Below are positions 43,943 through 52,881 of a stretch of DNA of 64,000 nucleotides, piece after piece. Below the pieces are notes generated by a model, which was not told the DNA's origin, did not search any database, and saw only the letters and a program-made list of their open reading frames with translations. The position numbers and the translations under genes were made by a program. Every line of letters begins with the position of its first letter. Within the stretch, counting starts at the first letter, position 1. Origin of the DNA: an uncultured Kiloniellaceae bacterium (GTDB lineage: Bacteria; Pseudomonadota; Alphaproteobacteria; Kiloniellales; Kiloniellaceae); contig CANLSF010000002.1 in the NCBI GenBank assembly GCA_947493695.1, positions 248,001-312,000 of the forward strand, in the 5' to 3' direction.

Positions 43943-45043
43943 ATGACTGACAGTCAGAAGTCTCCCCTGCCTCCCGGCTCGACGATCGGCATGCTTGGCG
44001 GTGGACAACTTGGCCGCATGGCAGCGCTGTCGGCGGCGGCACTGGGTTACAAGGTCCACGTTTTCAGCCCTGAAAATGACGGTCCGGCCGCCCAGGTCAC
44101 CTCATTGAATACGGTAGCAGCTTATGACGACTGGGCGGCGCTCGAGAGCTTCGCCAGTGCCGTCGATATCGTCACCTACGAATTCGAGAACGTGCCCTCG
44201 GCTACAGCCGCCTTTCTGGCCGAGCGTCTGCCTGTGCGACCCGGCCCAAATGTGCTTCACATCTGCCAAAACCGTCTGCGGGAGAAGGATTTCTGTAATT
44301 CGGTCTCGGTACCGACCACACGCTATGCTCCGGTCGAGAGCGCAGAAAACCTTATACAGGTTACCGATGATTTCGGGCTGCCCTGCATTCTGAAAACCGC
44401 AGAGTTCGGGTATGACGGAAAAGGTCAGGTCTTTATTTCACCGGGCGATGACATCGCCGCCGCCTGGAACACCATGTCCGGCGGCAGGGAAAGTGTTCCC
44501 GCTATTGTGGAAGGCGTGATCGACTTTCGCATGGAAATCTCGGTCATTATTGCCCGGACTGCCGGTGGGACAAGCGAATGCTATGTCCCGGTCGAAAACC
44601 GGCACAAAAACCATATTCTGGACGAAACCCACGTGCCCGCGGGCATTAGCGCTGGCCTGGCCGAGCAAGCTGAAGCCACGGCGCGCCGTCTCGCTGAGGC
44701 CATGGACCTGCAGGGCATGCTGGCCATTGAGATGTTTGTCACTCGGGACGATCAGATCCTGGTAAATGAGATGGCGCCAAGGCCGCATAACTCCGGCCAC
44801 TGGACCATGGATGCCTGCGTAACTTCGCAGTTCGAACAGTTTATTCGGGCTGCCGCGGGCCTGCCTCTTGGATCCCCGGACCGCCATTCAGACGCCGTGA
44901 TGAAAAATCTGATCGGGGATGACGTCAGGGACTGGAAGAATATTCTATCGGAGCCAGGCGCGAAGCTGCACCTCTATGGAAAAGCTGAAGCCCGCCCAGG
45001 CCGAAAGATGGGCCACGTCAATCGGATGTCACCGAAGACCTAA
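43943..45043 (+). CDS. purK: 5-(carboxyamino)imidazole ribonucleotide synthase PurK
   Basis: 366 residues, ATP-grasp enzyme. TIGMLGGGQLGRMAALSAAALGYKV start; ATP-grasp strands PCILKTAEFGYDGKGQ and the metal site LVNEMAPRPHNSGHWTMDAC. It carboxylates AIR to N5-CAIR with ATP and bicarbonate. Follows purE on the same strand. Confidence 0.97.
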   Translation: MTDSQKSPLPPGSTIGMLGGGQLGRMAALSAAALGYKVHVFSPENDGPAAQVTSLNTVAAYDDWAALESFASAVDIVTYEFENVPSATAAFLAERLPVRPGPNVLHICQNRLREKDFCNSVSVPTTRYAPVESAENLIQVTDDFGLPCILKTAEFGYDGKGQVFISPGDDIAAAWNTMSGGRESVPAIVEGVIDFRMEISVIIARTAGGTSECYVPVENRHKNHILDETHVPAGISAGLAEQAEATARRLAEAMDLQGMLAIEMFVTRDDQILVNEMAPRPHNSGHWTMDACVTSQFEQFIRAAAGLPLGSPDRHSDAVMKNLIGDDVRDWKNILSEPGAKLHLYGKAEARPGRKMGHVNRMSPKT

Positions 45044-45123
45044 CGCTGACAGCACCTGGAATTAGTTTCAAAAGAAACCAAGTCGCGTGAATCGTCAGCG
45101 ACTGCGAATAGTCGCGACCTGCG

Positions 45124-45828
45124 CTAGCTGCCGGATCCGAATCGCCGTCCCGGACCACGTGTCGCAAAGCCTCGCGCTTTCATCAGGGGATCGCCCTTTC
45201 CGAAGCGTTTTCCCCGATCCAGCAACTTCTCAGGCAGGCTCAGAACACTGCTCATAGCCTTGCCGAAACGGCCGCCGACCTTCAGCACTTCACCGATTCG
45301 CCGGTCCAGAAAGGCCCAGCTCTCGCTGTAACCTTCCGAGCTGTCGTTCAGCCAGAAAAGAAGCGTCGAGGAATACACCCCCGCCAGAAGCAGCCGTTTG
45401 CTATAGAAATTATAGTCGGTCGCTCGGTCGCCTGCCATGAACCACATGGCGTCAACTGTCTTGTACAGACAGGTCAGTCCCAACTGCGCGTTCTGCGGCA
45501 TTGCCAGATAGGTCAGGCCACGCCGAATCGACTCGCGATGTGGCTCCAGGAGTTCGAGACGCAGGCGCACAGCCGCGGCAATCCGGTCGCGCACCTTCAT
45601 CGCCGGGAGGTCCTGTGCCTCAAGAGCGACCATCATCTGATGGTCGATATGTGCGCTGAAGACTTCGATGAGTTCGGCGACACCACCCGGGAAAAGGTTT
45701 TGCGCCTCAACCGGCTCCAGACCCAGCTCTCGCCCTCCGGCCTGAATTGACTTCAGACTCCAGCCGTCAAAAGCAATATGCGGCAATGTCGCTTCCAGGA
45801 GCTCGATACGCGCTTTGTCGGTGGTCAT
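45124..45828 (-). CDS. COQ9 family ubiquinone biosynthesis protein
   Basis: 234 residues, TetR-like fold without a clear DNA-binding helix-turn-helix. ATLPHIAFDGWSLKSI at the N-terminus, RRGLTYLAMPQN and TDYNFYSKRLLLAGVYSSTLLFWLNDSSEGYSESWAFLDRRI are hallmarks of the COQ9/rpsU-divergently-transcribed family. COQ9 binds lipids and presents quinone intermediates to COQ7. Here a deformylase gene separates it from rpsU. The C-terminal tail is unusually basic. AAGGA lies 8 nt before the ATG. Confidence 0.92.
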   Translation of the reverse strand: MTTDKARIELLEATLPHIAFDGWSLKSIQAGGRELGLEPVEAQNLFPGGVAELIEVFSAHIDHQMMVALEAQDLPAMKVRDRIAAAVRLRLELLEPHRESIRRGLTYLAMPQNAQLGLTCLYKTVDAMWFMAGDRATDYNFYSKRLLLAGVYSSTLLFWLNDSSEGYSESWAFLDRRIGEVLKVGGRFGKAMSSVLSLPEKLLDRGKRFGKGDPLMKARGFATRGPGRRFGSGS

Positions 45829-45908
45829 CGCTTAAATCCTTACAAAAGCTTGGCTTGCGGGTCACCGTCTCACGAGTCCCGGCAAGCCTGATCTATCTTG
45901 ATGACGGT

Positions 45909-46508
45909 TTATCCGTCGGAATCACCATCTTCTTGAGAAGGTTCGCTGGCGGCGCCGATTTCGGTGGTGAAGGTCAGGCTCGAAAGGTCCGTCATACGCT
46001 GCGGATAGAGGACTCCGTCCAGATGGTCACACTCATGCTGCACGACACGGGCGTGAAAGCCCTTTGCAACCCGCTCAAAACGCTGCCCCTCAAGATCATA
46101 GGCGCTGTAGCGCAGGGCTGTGTAACGCGGCACCTGCCCCGCCAGACCTGGCACAGAGAGGCATCCTTCCCACCCCACGGACTGATCTTCACTCAAAAAC
46201 TCCAATTCCGGGTTGATCAGCACCGTCAAGGGCACGCCGCCATCGCGCGAATCGGCATCAAAATCGCCAGAATCCTGGTCATCACCAGCGTTTTCGCGCG
46301 CCGCGCGCCCCTCATTGACGAAAAAAACCACCACCCGGAGCGGTATATGGACCTGCGGCGCCGCAAGTCCCGTCCCATTGGCGTCGCGCATGGTTTCAAT
46401 CATATCAACCACCAAACGGCGGATTTCCGGGGCTGTCGGGTCTTGAACCTCAGCCGCGCGCTGTTTTAGAACGGGATGCCCCATTCGGGCAATTTTCAAC
46501 AGTGTCAT
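45909..46508 (-). CDS. def: Peptide deformylase with acidic insertion
   Basis: 199 residues. Motif 1 GTGLAAPQ, motif 2 EGCLSVPG with metal ligand Cys116, motif 3 QHECDHLDG with His158, Glu159 and His162 are intact. Between strands around residues 66-91 there is an unusual Asp/Glu/Asn-rich loop (RENAGDDQDSGDFDADS), and an acidic tail follows. Removes formyl from nascent proteins. No fmt neighbour, so this may be a second, lineage-specific deformylase. Lies between COQ9 and divergent rpsU. Confidence 0.93.
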   Translation of the reverse strand: MTLLKIARMGHPVLKQRAAEVQDPTAPEIRRLVVDMIETMRDANGTGLAAPQVHIPLRVVVFFVNEGRAARENAGDDQDSGDFDADSRDGGVPLTVLINPELEFLSEDQSVGWEGCLSVPGLAGQVPRYTALRYSAYDLEGQRFERVAKGFHARVVQHECDHLDGVLYPQRMTDLSSLTFTTEIGAASEPSQEDGDSDG

Positions 46509-46768
46509 GGGAATAATATGGCGGCGACCGCTTCTGTGGTAAAGTCACCCTGCAAGCCTGACCGTGTTTTTTTGGCTTGCTGCGGCAAAAAGCGTCAGAT
46601 TCTTGTAAATCGTCCTTCACATGGCCTTTTCCGTATGATACCACCCTCCACACCACGCTACGGTATCGCCATAGCGAGTGGATTGGTTTGTTCTTAACCC
46701 TGACATGACCGTTAGGATGAGCCGATGGGTCTTAGAGGCCTGTCGCACTGAAAGGAGCATGGTCGCCC

Positions 46769-46972
46769 GTGCAAGTACACGTTCGCGATAATAACGTTGA
46801 TCAGGCCCTACGCGCGCTGAAGAAAAAACTGCAGCGCGAGGGCGTCTTCCGTGAGATGAAGTTGCGTCGCCACTTCGAGAAGCCTTCCGCACGTAAAAAG
46901 CGGGAGCGTGCCGAGGCGGTTCGCCGTCACCGGAAGCTTCTGCGTAAGCGTATCGAGCGCGAGGGCTTCTAG
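46769..46972 (+). CDS. rpsU: 30S ribosomal protein S21
   Basis: 67 residues, very basic. [40 protein letters not shown] is characteristic. Start is GTG 46769 with AAAGGAG 11 nt upstream. Between them lies an out-of-frame ATG (46759) opening a 10-codon frame that overlaps the rpsU start. S21 aids initiation on the 30S subunit. A terminator follows. Confidence 0.95.
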   Translation: MQVHVRDNNVDQALRALKKKLQREGVFREMKLRRHFEKPSARKKRERAEAVRRHRKLLRKRIEREGF

Positions 46973-47045
46973 CCCAGACTTGAAATTCGACAGGTATGCT
47001 CTGGTGACAGAGCTACCTGAAGAAAATCAGGGACGACGAGAAATG

Positions 47046-47084
47046 AGGGCCGTAGGCAATAGCCTCTTCAGCGGCCCTTTTCTT
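47046..47084 (+). terminator. Rho-independent terminator after rpsU
   Basis: AGGGCCG (47046-47052) pairs with CGGCCCT (47072-47078); an inner AGGC/GCCT pair extends it; tail TTTTCTTGTG. 74 bp past the rpsU stop. Confidence 0.8.
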
Positions 47085-47178
47085 GTGCCTGCGTTTTGAC
47101 CAATACAGATGATGCGAACGCTAGAAATCCACCCTCGCTCGATCCAAGCTTAAAGCGGTTGCAAACGCGAAGAGCCCG

Positions 47179-47937
47179 ATGCACGAACCGAATGACATTT
47201 ACGATCCTGAGTACGTGAAAAACGTATTCGATCGTTGCTCGGCCCGTTACATCACGTATAGCAATATCTTCTCGTTTGGGTTCATCGAGCGCTGGCGTCG
47301 ACAGTGTATCGAGTCGATGCCCGCGCCTGAAACACCGGCCCCGTTCGGATACGATCTTATGGCGGGAACAGGTGAGATCTGGCCACATGTTCTGAAACGC
47401 TTCCCAGATACGAACGCGATCACTGCAATTGATATATCGCCGGGAATGCATCGCCACGCCGTTGATCGCCTGCATTTACATCGTGCTCATAAAATCGAAT
47501 TTATTGAGGACGACGTATTTGCCAGCAACCTGCCCAGCGAAAGCGCCGATTTTGTAGTCTCGACCTTCGGCTTGAAGACCTTCAGGCTTGAACAGCATGC
47601 GCAGCTGGCGCAACTGGTAGGACGGGTCCTGAAACCCGGGGGCGTCTTTTCCCTGATAGAAGCATCCGACCCAAAAGGCTGGCTGTTTCGCCCCCTCTAT
47701 CTGCTACACCTGAAATTCGTCCTACCATTGATCGAGCGGACTCTGCTTCGAGGCGCCCAGGATTTCGCCATGATCGGCACCTATACTTCGAACTTCGGAG
47801 ATGCCTCCAGAATGACCGAAATGCTGCGTTCAGAAGGCTTAGAGGTGGAGTACAGACGCTACTTCTTTGGCTGCGCCACAGGAGTCACTGGCAGAAAGCC
47901 AATTAAACACTCACAAATAAAAAGCGGCGGAGCCTAG
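47179..47937 (+). CDS. Class I SAM-dependent methyltransferase (UbiE/COQ5-like)
   Basis: 252 residues. The SAM-binding motif I is YDLMAGTGEIWP, with the acidic end of strand 2 at TAIDISPGM and motif with VLKPGGVFSLIEASDPKGW. An N-terminal FDRCSARY segment resembles UbiE. Spacing and the later membrane-proximal hydrophobic region (RPLYLLHLKFVLPLIERTLL) fit quinone or lipid methyltransferases, but the UbiE signature is incomplete, so the substrate is open. Its stop codon sits in the loop of the following terminator. Confidence 0.8.
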   Translation: MHEPNDIYDPEYVKNVFDRCSARYITYSNIFSFGFIERWRRQCIESMPAPETPAPFGYDLMAGTGEIWPHVLKRFPDTNAITAIDISPGMHRHAVDRLHLHRAHKIEFIEDDVFASNLPSESADFVVSTFGLKTFRLEQHAQLAQLVGRVLKPGGVFSLIEASDPKGWLFRPLYLLHLKFVLPLIERTLLRGAQDFAMIGTYTSNFGDASRMTEMLRSEGLEVEYRRYFFGCATGVTGRKPIKHSQIKSGGA

Positions 47938-47950
47938 GCCCCGCCGCTTT
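47921..47950 (+). terminator. Terminator overlapping the methyltransferase stop codon
   Basis: AAAGCGGCGG (47921-47930) and CCGCCGCTTT (47941-47950) form a 10-bp perfect stem; the 10-nt loop contains the TAG stop (47935-47937). Tail CTGTTTTG on the plus strand; A-rich flank on the other side also allows use by the convergent pnt operon. Confidence 0.85.
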
Positions 47951-47987
47951 CTGTTTTGAGACCAACAGGGCCTCAAAAACTTTTGCG

Positions 47988-49385
47988 CTACTCCATCGCT
48001 TTGACGATGTCCTCACACATCTTCTTCGCATCACCGAACAGCATCATGGTGTTGTCGCGGAAGAAGAGCTCGTTCTGGACGCCGGCGTAACCGGTTGCCA
48101 TGGAGCGCTTGATGAAGAGCACCGTTTTGGCCTGATCGACCTCAAGGATCGGCATACCGTAGATCGGAGAGGCCGGATCGGTTTTGGCCGCCGGGTTGGT
48201 GATGTCGTTGGCGCCGATGACGAAGACCACATCCGTCGACTTGAAGTCGCGGTTGATCTCCTCCATCTCCAGCACCTCATCGTAAGGCACGTTGGCTTCG
48301 GCCAGCAGAACGTTCATATGTCCTGGCATACGGCCCGCCACCGGATGAATGGCATAGCGCGTCTCCACACCACCGGCCTTCAGAATGTCGGCCATCTCGC
48401 GCAAGGCATGCTGTGCCTGTGCAACCGCCATACCGTAACCAGGTACGATGACGACAGATCCGGCGTTCTGCATCATGAAGGCGGCATCGTCGGCTGAGCC
48501 GGACTTGGCAATGCGGTCATCGTCACCGCCTGCACCGCCGGTTGGAGAGCTGCCGTCGGTGCCGAAACCACCCAGGATCACATTGAAGATCGAGCGGTTC
48601 ATGCCTTTACACATGATGTAGCTCAGGATCGCCCCCGAGGAGCCCACGAGCGCACCGGTCACAATCAAGAGGTTGTTGCCCAGCGTGAAGCCAATACCGC
48701 AGGCCGCCCACCCTGAGTAGGAGTTGAGCATGGAGATAACCACCGGCATGTCCGCCCCGCCGATCGGCAGGATCAGCAGGAAGCCCACTACCAACGCCAG
48801 GATGATAATCAGCCAGAAGACCGCATTGGATTGATCGATACAGAGCACCACGATCAGAACGACAATCGCGATGCCGATGGCTGCGTTCAGCTGATGCTGG
48901 AACGGAAAGACCAGCGGCTTCCCGCTGATCAGCGCCTGAAGCTTGCCGAAAGCCACCAGGGAACCGGTAAAGGTGATGGCACCGATGGCAACACCGAGCG
49001 ACATTTCGATCAGGCTGGCGACCTGAATGTCGCCGGGCGTTCCGATGCCATAGGCCTGCGGCTTATAGAAGGCCGCGACCGCAACGAAGACAGCCGCCAG
49101 ACCTACCAGCGAGTGGAAGGCCGCCACGAGCTGCGGCAGTGCCGTCATATTGATCTTGAGGGCGATCACGGTGCCGATGGCACCACCCACAAGGATGCCG
49201 GCGATGATCAGGCCGTAGCTGACGACACCCGGCATTGCCAGGGTTGTGAGAATGGCAATGGCCATACCGACCATGCCGAAGAGGTTACCGCCGCGACTGG
49301 TTTCAGGATGCGAGAGTCCACGCAGAGCCATGATGAAGCAGATTGAGGCGACGAGATACAGCAGTGCTGCGAGATCTGGTGACAT
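47988..49385 (-). CDS. pntB: NAD(P) transhydrogenase subunit beta
   Basis: 465 residues. N-terminal half is domain II with about nine membrane helices; the C-terminal about 180 residues are domain III, which binds NADP(H): VVIVPGYGMAVAQAQHALREMADIL, HPVAGRMPGHMNVLLAEANVPYD, VFVIGANDITNPAAK and GYAGVQNELFF. Part of the proton-pumping transhydrogenase that makes NADPH from NADH. AAGGGGCG precedes the ATG; 13 bp after the preceding gene. Confidence 0.97.
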   Translation of the reverse strand: MSPDLAALLYLVASICFIMALRGLSHPETSRGGNLFGMVGMAIAILTTLAMPGVVSYGLIIAGILVGGAIGTVIALKINMTALPQLVAAFHSLVGLAAVFVAVAAFYKPQAYGIGTPGDIQVASLIEMSLGVAIGAITFTGSLVAFGKLQALISGKPLVFPFQHQLNAAIGIAIVVLIVVLCIDQSNAVFWLIIILALVVGFLLILPIGGADMPVVISMLNSYSGWAACGIGFTLGNNLLIVTGALVGSSGAILSYIMCKGMNRSIFNVILGGFGTDGSSPTGGAGGDDDRIAKSGSADDAAFMMQNAGSVVIVPGYGMAVAQAQHALREMADILKAGGVETRYAIHPVAGRMPGHMNVLLAEANVPYDEVLEMEEINRDFKSTDVVFVIGANDITNPAAKTDPASPIYGMPILEVDQAKTVLFIKRSMATGYAGVQNELFFRDNTMMLFGDAKKMCEDIVKAME

Positions 49386-49398
49386 TTACGATCGCCCC

Positions 49399-49809
49399 TT
49401 ATTTCTTCTTCTTGAACATCTGCAGCATGCGCTGCGTGACGATGAAGCCGCCGAAGATGTTCACCGACGCCAGGGTCACAGCCAGAAAGCCCATGACTTC
49501 GCTGAACCCGAAGTCAGCCGGACCGGCAGCGATCAACGCGCCAACGATAATGACCGAGGAAATCGCGTTGGTGACGCCCATCAAGGGTGAATGAAGCGCA
49601 GGTGTCACCCGCCAGACCACGTAGTATCCGACGAAAACCGCAAGCACCAGGACGGTCAGACCGACAACTGTCGGAGAAACGCCGCCACCGCCCGAAGACT
49701 CGACCGCGAGCCTGCTGGCTTCACCGGCGAGACCGATCAGCTCGTTCGACAGTTCACGGGCCTGATTGGCCGCTTCCGTCGCTTTTTCAACAAAAGATTC
49801 GCTAGACAT
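49399..49809 (-). CDS. pntAB: NAD(P) transhydrogenase alpha subunit, membrane part
   Basis: 136 residues. An N-terminal helix and Gly/Ser stretch lead to three membrane helices (about 46-66, 77-99 and 103-125), ending in a Lys-rich tail (LQMFKKKK). It is the split membrane part of subunit alpha, as in Rhodospirillum rubrum, where transhydrogenase is made of three polypeptides. [20 protein letters not shown] is conserved. Lies 7 bp after pntAA. Confidence 0.95.
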   Translation of the reverse strand: MSSESFVEKATEAANQARELSNELIGLAGEASRLAVESSGGGGVSPTVVGLTVLVLAVFVGYYVVWRVTPALHSPLMGVTNAISSVIIVGALIAAGPADFGFSEVMGFLAVTLASVNIFGGFIVTQRMLQMFKKKK

Positions 49810-49816
49810 CTAACTC

Positions 49817-51082
49817 TTATCCCTCCCCCTTAACGGCTGAATCGGACGCGGCTTCACTCGAAGATTCAGGATCTGTCGACTCGCTGCTTGCATCCGCCGC
49901 AGGTGCTTCGTCCTTGGCTGCCGCCTTTTCGTCAGGCGCGGGCTCTTCCTTGGGCGCAAGTCCCGGGTGAACGATCTTTCCATCCCGGGTAATGCAGGTT
50001 CCCTTAACGATCTCGTCTTCCCAATCGATCGCCAGCGCCTTGGTCTCGCCATCGACCAGTAATTGCAGAAGATTGAAGAGGTTCCGGGCGTAGAGCGCAG
50101 AAGCATCTGCGGCAACACGGCTCGGTACGTTGTTGTGGCCGACGATTTTGACACCGTGCTTGGTCACGACCTTGCCCGCTTGGGCCAACTCGCAGTTACC
50201 GCCGTTCTCGACCGCAAGATCGACAATCACAGACCCGGGCTTCATGGTCTTGACCATATCCGCTGAAATCAACATGGGTGCCGGACGTCCCGGGATCAGC
50301 GCCGTCGTGATGACGATGTCCTGTTTCTTGATGGTCTCGGCGGTCAGTTCGGCCTGTTTCTGCTTGTAGGCGTCACTCATTTCCTTGGCGTAACCGCCCG
50401 CAGTCTCGGCTTGCTTGAACTCGTCATCCTCAACGGCGACAAACTTACCGCCCAGGCTTTCGACCTGCTCCTTGGCCGCCGGTCGCACGTCCGTGGCCGA
50501 AACCACGGCGCCGAGTCGTTTCGCAGTGGCGATGGCCTGCAATCCGGCAACACCGGCGCCCATCACCAGTACCTTTGCGGGCGAGACCGTACCAGCCGCC
50601 GTCATCATCATGGGAAACGCGCTGGCATATTCCGCCGAAGCGTCAAGGACAGCCTTGTAACCGGCCAGATTGGACTGACTGGAAAGCACATCCATCGACT
50701 GAGCGCGCGTAATCCGCGGCACAAGATCCATCGCAAAAACCGTAGCACCGGACTTGGCCAATGCCGCGACATCGTCGCCCGCTCGGTAGGGATCGCAGAT
50801 CGCCATAACAACGGCACCGGACTTGTAGGAGGCGAGCTCCGCATCCTTGCCGCTGACGATCGGGCGTTGCACCTTCAGAACAACGTCGGCATCCGCCGTA
50901 ACATCGGCAGCGATCGTTGCTCCTGCCGTTTTATAGGCTTCGTCGGTGAAATTGGCGCCAAGACCGGCCCCTTTTTCAACCGCGACCTCGGCCCCCAGAC
51001 CGATCATTTTCTTGACTGTTTCAGGGGAAGCGGCAACACGAGACTCGTGTGCGCGCCGCTCTTTTGGAATGGCGATTTTCAT
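49817..51082 (-). CDS. pntAA: NAD(P) transhydrogenase alpha subunit, soluble NAD-binding part
   Basis: 421 residues. Alanine dehydrogenase/PNT fold: MKIAIPKERRAHESRVAASPETVKKM start, RITRAQSMDVLSSQSNLAGYKAV, and the NAD Rossmann loop VLVMGAGVAGLQAIATAKRLGA. Binds NAD(H) and delivers hydride to PntB. The last about 45 residues are a Glu/Ala/Ser/Asp low-complexity tail, longer than usual for the roughly 380-residue family. A 355-bp non-coding leader precedes the gene. Confidence 0.97.
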   Translation of the reverse strand: MKIAIPKERRAHESRVAASPETVKKMIGLGAEVAVEKGAGLGANFTDEAYKTAGATIAADVTADADVVLKVQRPIVSGKDAELASYKSGAVVMAICDPYRAGDDVAALAKSGATVFAMDLVPRITRAQSMDVLSSQSNLAGYKAVLDASAEYASAFPMMMTAAGTVSPAKVLVMGAGVAGLQAIATAKRLGAVVSATDVRPAAKEQVESLGGKFVAVEDDEFKQAETAGGYAKEMSDAYKQKQAELTAETIKKQDIVITTALIPGRPAPMLISADMVKTMKPGSVIVDLAVENGGNCELAQAGKVVTKHGVKIVGHNNVPSRVAADASALYARNLFNLLQLLVDGETKALAIDWEDEIVKGTCITRDGKIVHPGLAPKEEPAPDEKAAAKDEAPAADASSESTDPESSSEAASDSAVKGEG

Positions 51083-51437
51083 GTAATTCCTGCTCTGCTT
51101 TCCCTAGAGACCCGAGAGACGGCTGAAGACTGAGACCAGATGCTGATTGAAGCTTTGTGGAAGCCTGTACCAGCTCATCCTTCCCCTCTTTAATGAACGT
51201 ACAGTCCGGTTCGTTCAAGGTTTTTTGGCGGAAACCCGACGATTCAAGATTGTTTTCTCACGTACATACAAAAATACTTGGCACAGTTCCCAAGGATTTT
51301 TTGTGGAAGCCCTACCTTAGTCGAATAACAAAGAGACAGCCTTCGCCAACGCGACAGGATCGCGATACGAGAAGCAGAGCACAGAGATATTGGGCGTCGC
51401 ATGACCTGGACGCAAAGCGCAGCACGCGACAGTTGGT
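51083..51437. other. Long regulatory region upstream of the pnt operon
   Basis: No gene. It carries the pnt promoter on the minus strand and two dyads: TGAACG/CGTTCA at 51194-51217 (separate entry) and CTTGG-N8-CCAAG near 51279-51296. The 3' part overlaps nothing; the ABC1 kinase stop is at its far end. Confidence 0.5.
51194..51217 (-). promoter_or_regulatory. Inverted repeat in the pnt promoter region
   Basis: TGAACG (51194-51199) and CGTTCA (51212-51217) are exact inverse complements. On the minus strand the right arm forms part of a TTGAAC hexamer with CATTAA 17 bp further on, so the dyad would span the -35 to -10 interval of a candidate promoter. Suggests repressor control of pnt by a TetR- or similar-type protein encoded elsewhere. 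Confidence 0.45.
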
Positions 51438-52838
51438 TTATTCGGGAAGAGCGAGCCCTACAGCTTTCAGCGACTCGGTCTGGCGTCGCTCAAGGTCCGC
51501 GACATCGAAACCTTCGATCATTTCATGGAACAGCCGGTGCCAGTTGATCTCCGCTTTCAGGTGAATGAAAACGGATCCCAGGCCCACGGCCGCCCGGTCC
51601 ATCAATACGAATTCACGGGGTGGCTTCACACCTCCAAGGCGTTTGAGTTCCGCATGCACCTGGTTGGCGACGCGCGCCCCATACATGCCGCCCTCGCCTT
51701 CCATGATCTGCTGGGGTTTGTCTTCCAGCAACGGCGCATAGAGGAACTTCGCCCAGATGTTCAGGGCCTCCAGAAGCTCCTTGGTGATCTTGTTGAACCC
51801 CCAGGATTCGTAGGCATGAACCGCCAGCGCCTCGTCATCGCGTTCCAGCGCATAGTAGAGATCGATGACCCCCTTTACGAAGGTCGGGTTGAACACGCGT
51901 ATGCAACCGAAATCGAGCAGATTCACCCGGCCGTCCTCACGCAAGGTGTAGTTGCCGAGGTGCGGATCGCCATGGATGACGCCATAGTAATAAAACGGCA
52001 CATACCAGGCGCGGAACATGTTCATGGCGACCTGATTGCGCTGCTCGACATCATCGGTCTCTGCCAGGAAATCCATCAGGGGAACACCCTGCAGCCAGTT
52101 CATTGTCAGCAGGCGCTCACCTGACAATTCACTGATGGCTTCGGGCACCACGACGCCTTCTTCCTGCGCCAGCATGATGCGGTAAAGCTCCATGTGCTGG
52201 GCTTCGCGATTGTAATCCAGCTCCTCACGCAGCCGGTCGGAGAGCTCGGCGAAGATGTTGGAGGGGTCTATGGCCCGGTCATAACGGCGATAGATGCCAA
52301 AAAGAATCTTGAGCTGCTGCAGATCGGCTTCCACCGCCGACTGCATATCAGGGTACTGCAGCTTGCAGGCCAGCCGCTGGCCGTCCAGGCCGATGGCCTC
52401 GTGGACCTGTCCGAGCGAGGCTGCCGCCGACGCACTCTGACCGAAGCTCTCAAACTTCTTCTGCCAGCCCGGCCCCAGTTCTGCGCGCATACGGCGTTTG
52501 ACGAAGGGCCAGCCCATCGCCGGGGCGTTGGACTGCAGCTGACGCAGTTCCTCGGCGTATTCAGGCGGCAGGGCGTCGGGAATCGTGGCCAGAATCTGTG
52601 CGGCCTTCATCAGGGGGCCCTTGAGACCACCCAATGCCTGCTTCAATTCGTTGGAATGGATGCCTCGATCCAGATTCAGGCCCAGATATTTGGACCCGAC
52701 AACCTGAGCCGCCAAACCGCCGACCGACGTTCCAACCTTGGCATAGCGCCGGATTCGGCCGCCGAACCGAGATTCTTCTCTTCCAAAATCCTCATCACTC
52801 ATGGTGGGAACATGGGCCCGGCGTTTCAGCTTGTCCAC
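51438..52838 (-). CDS. ABC1/UbiB family atypical kinase
   Basis: 466 residues from a GTG at 52838; ATG 52802 is an alternative. Family motifs: GGLKGPLMKAAQILAT (K-x-x-Q region), Ala-rich loop SAAASLGQVHEA replacing the usual Gly-rich loop, ACKLQYPD with the ATP-binding Lys, HGDPHLGNYTL catalytic loop and LLDFGCIRV (DFG). ABC1 proteins are ATPases that help ubiquinone biosynthesis. Cytosolic: no C-terminal membrane helices as in UbiB, so it may be a paralogue. Confidence 0.9.
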   Translation of the reverse strand: MDKLKRRAHVPTMSDEDFGREESRFGGRIRRYAKVGTSVGGLAAQVVGSKYLGLNLDRGIHSNELKQALGGLKGPLMKAAQILATIPDALPPEYAEELRQLQSNAPAMGWPFVKRRMRAELGPGWQKKFESFGQSASAAASLGQVHEAIGLDGQRLACKLQYPDMQSAVEADLQQLKILFGIYRRYDRAIDPSNIFAELSDRLREELDYNREAQHMELYRIMLAQEEGVVVPEAISELSGERLLTMNWLQGVPLMDFLAETDDVEQRNQVAMNMFRAWYVPFYYYGVIHGDPHLGNYTLREDGRVNLLDFGCIRVFNPTFVKGVIDLYYALERDDEALAVHAYESWGFNKITKELLEALNIWAKFLYAPLLEDKPQQIMEGEGGMYGARVANQVHAELKRLGGVKPPREFVLMDRAAVGLGSVFIHLKAEINWHRLFHEMIEGFDVADLERRQTESLKAVGLALPE

Positions 52839-52881
52839 CCGTGTCGGCGCTTTCCACGTTTATGCCGTCAAAAGCGGGCAA

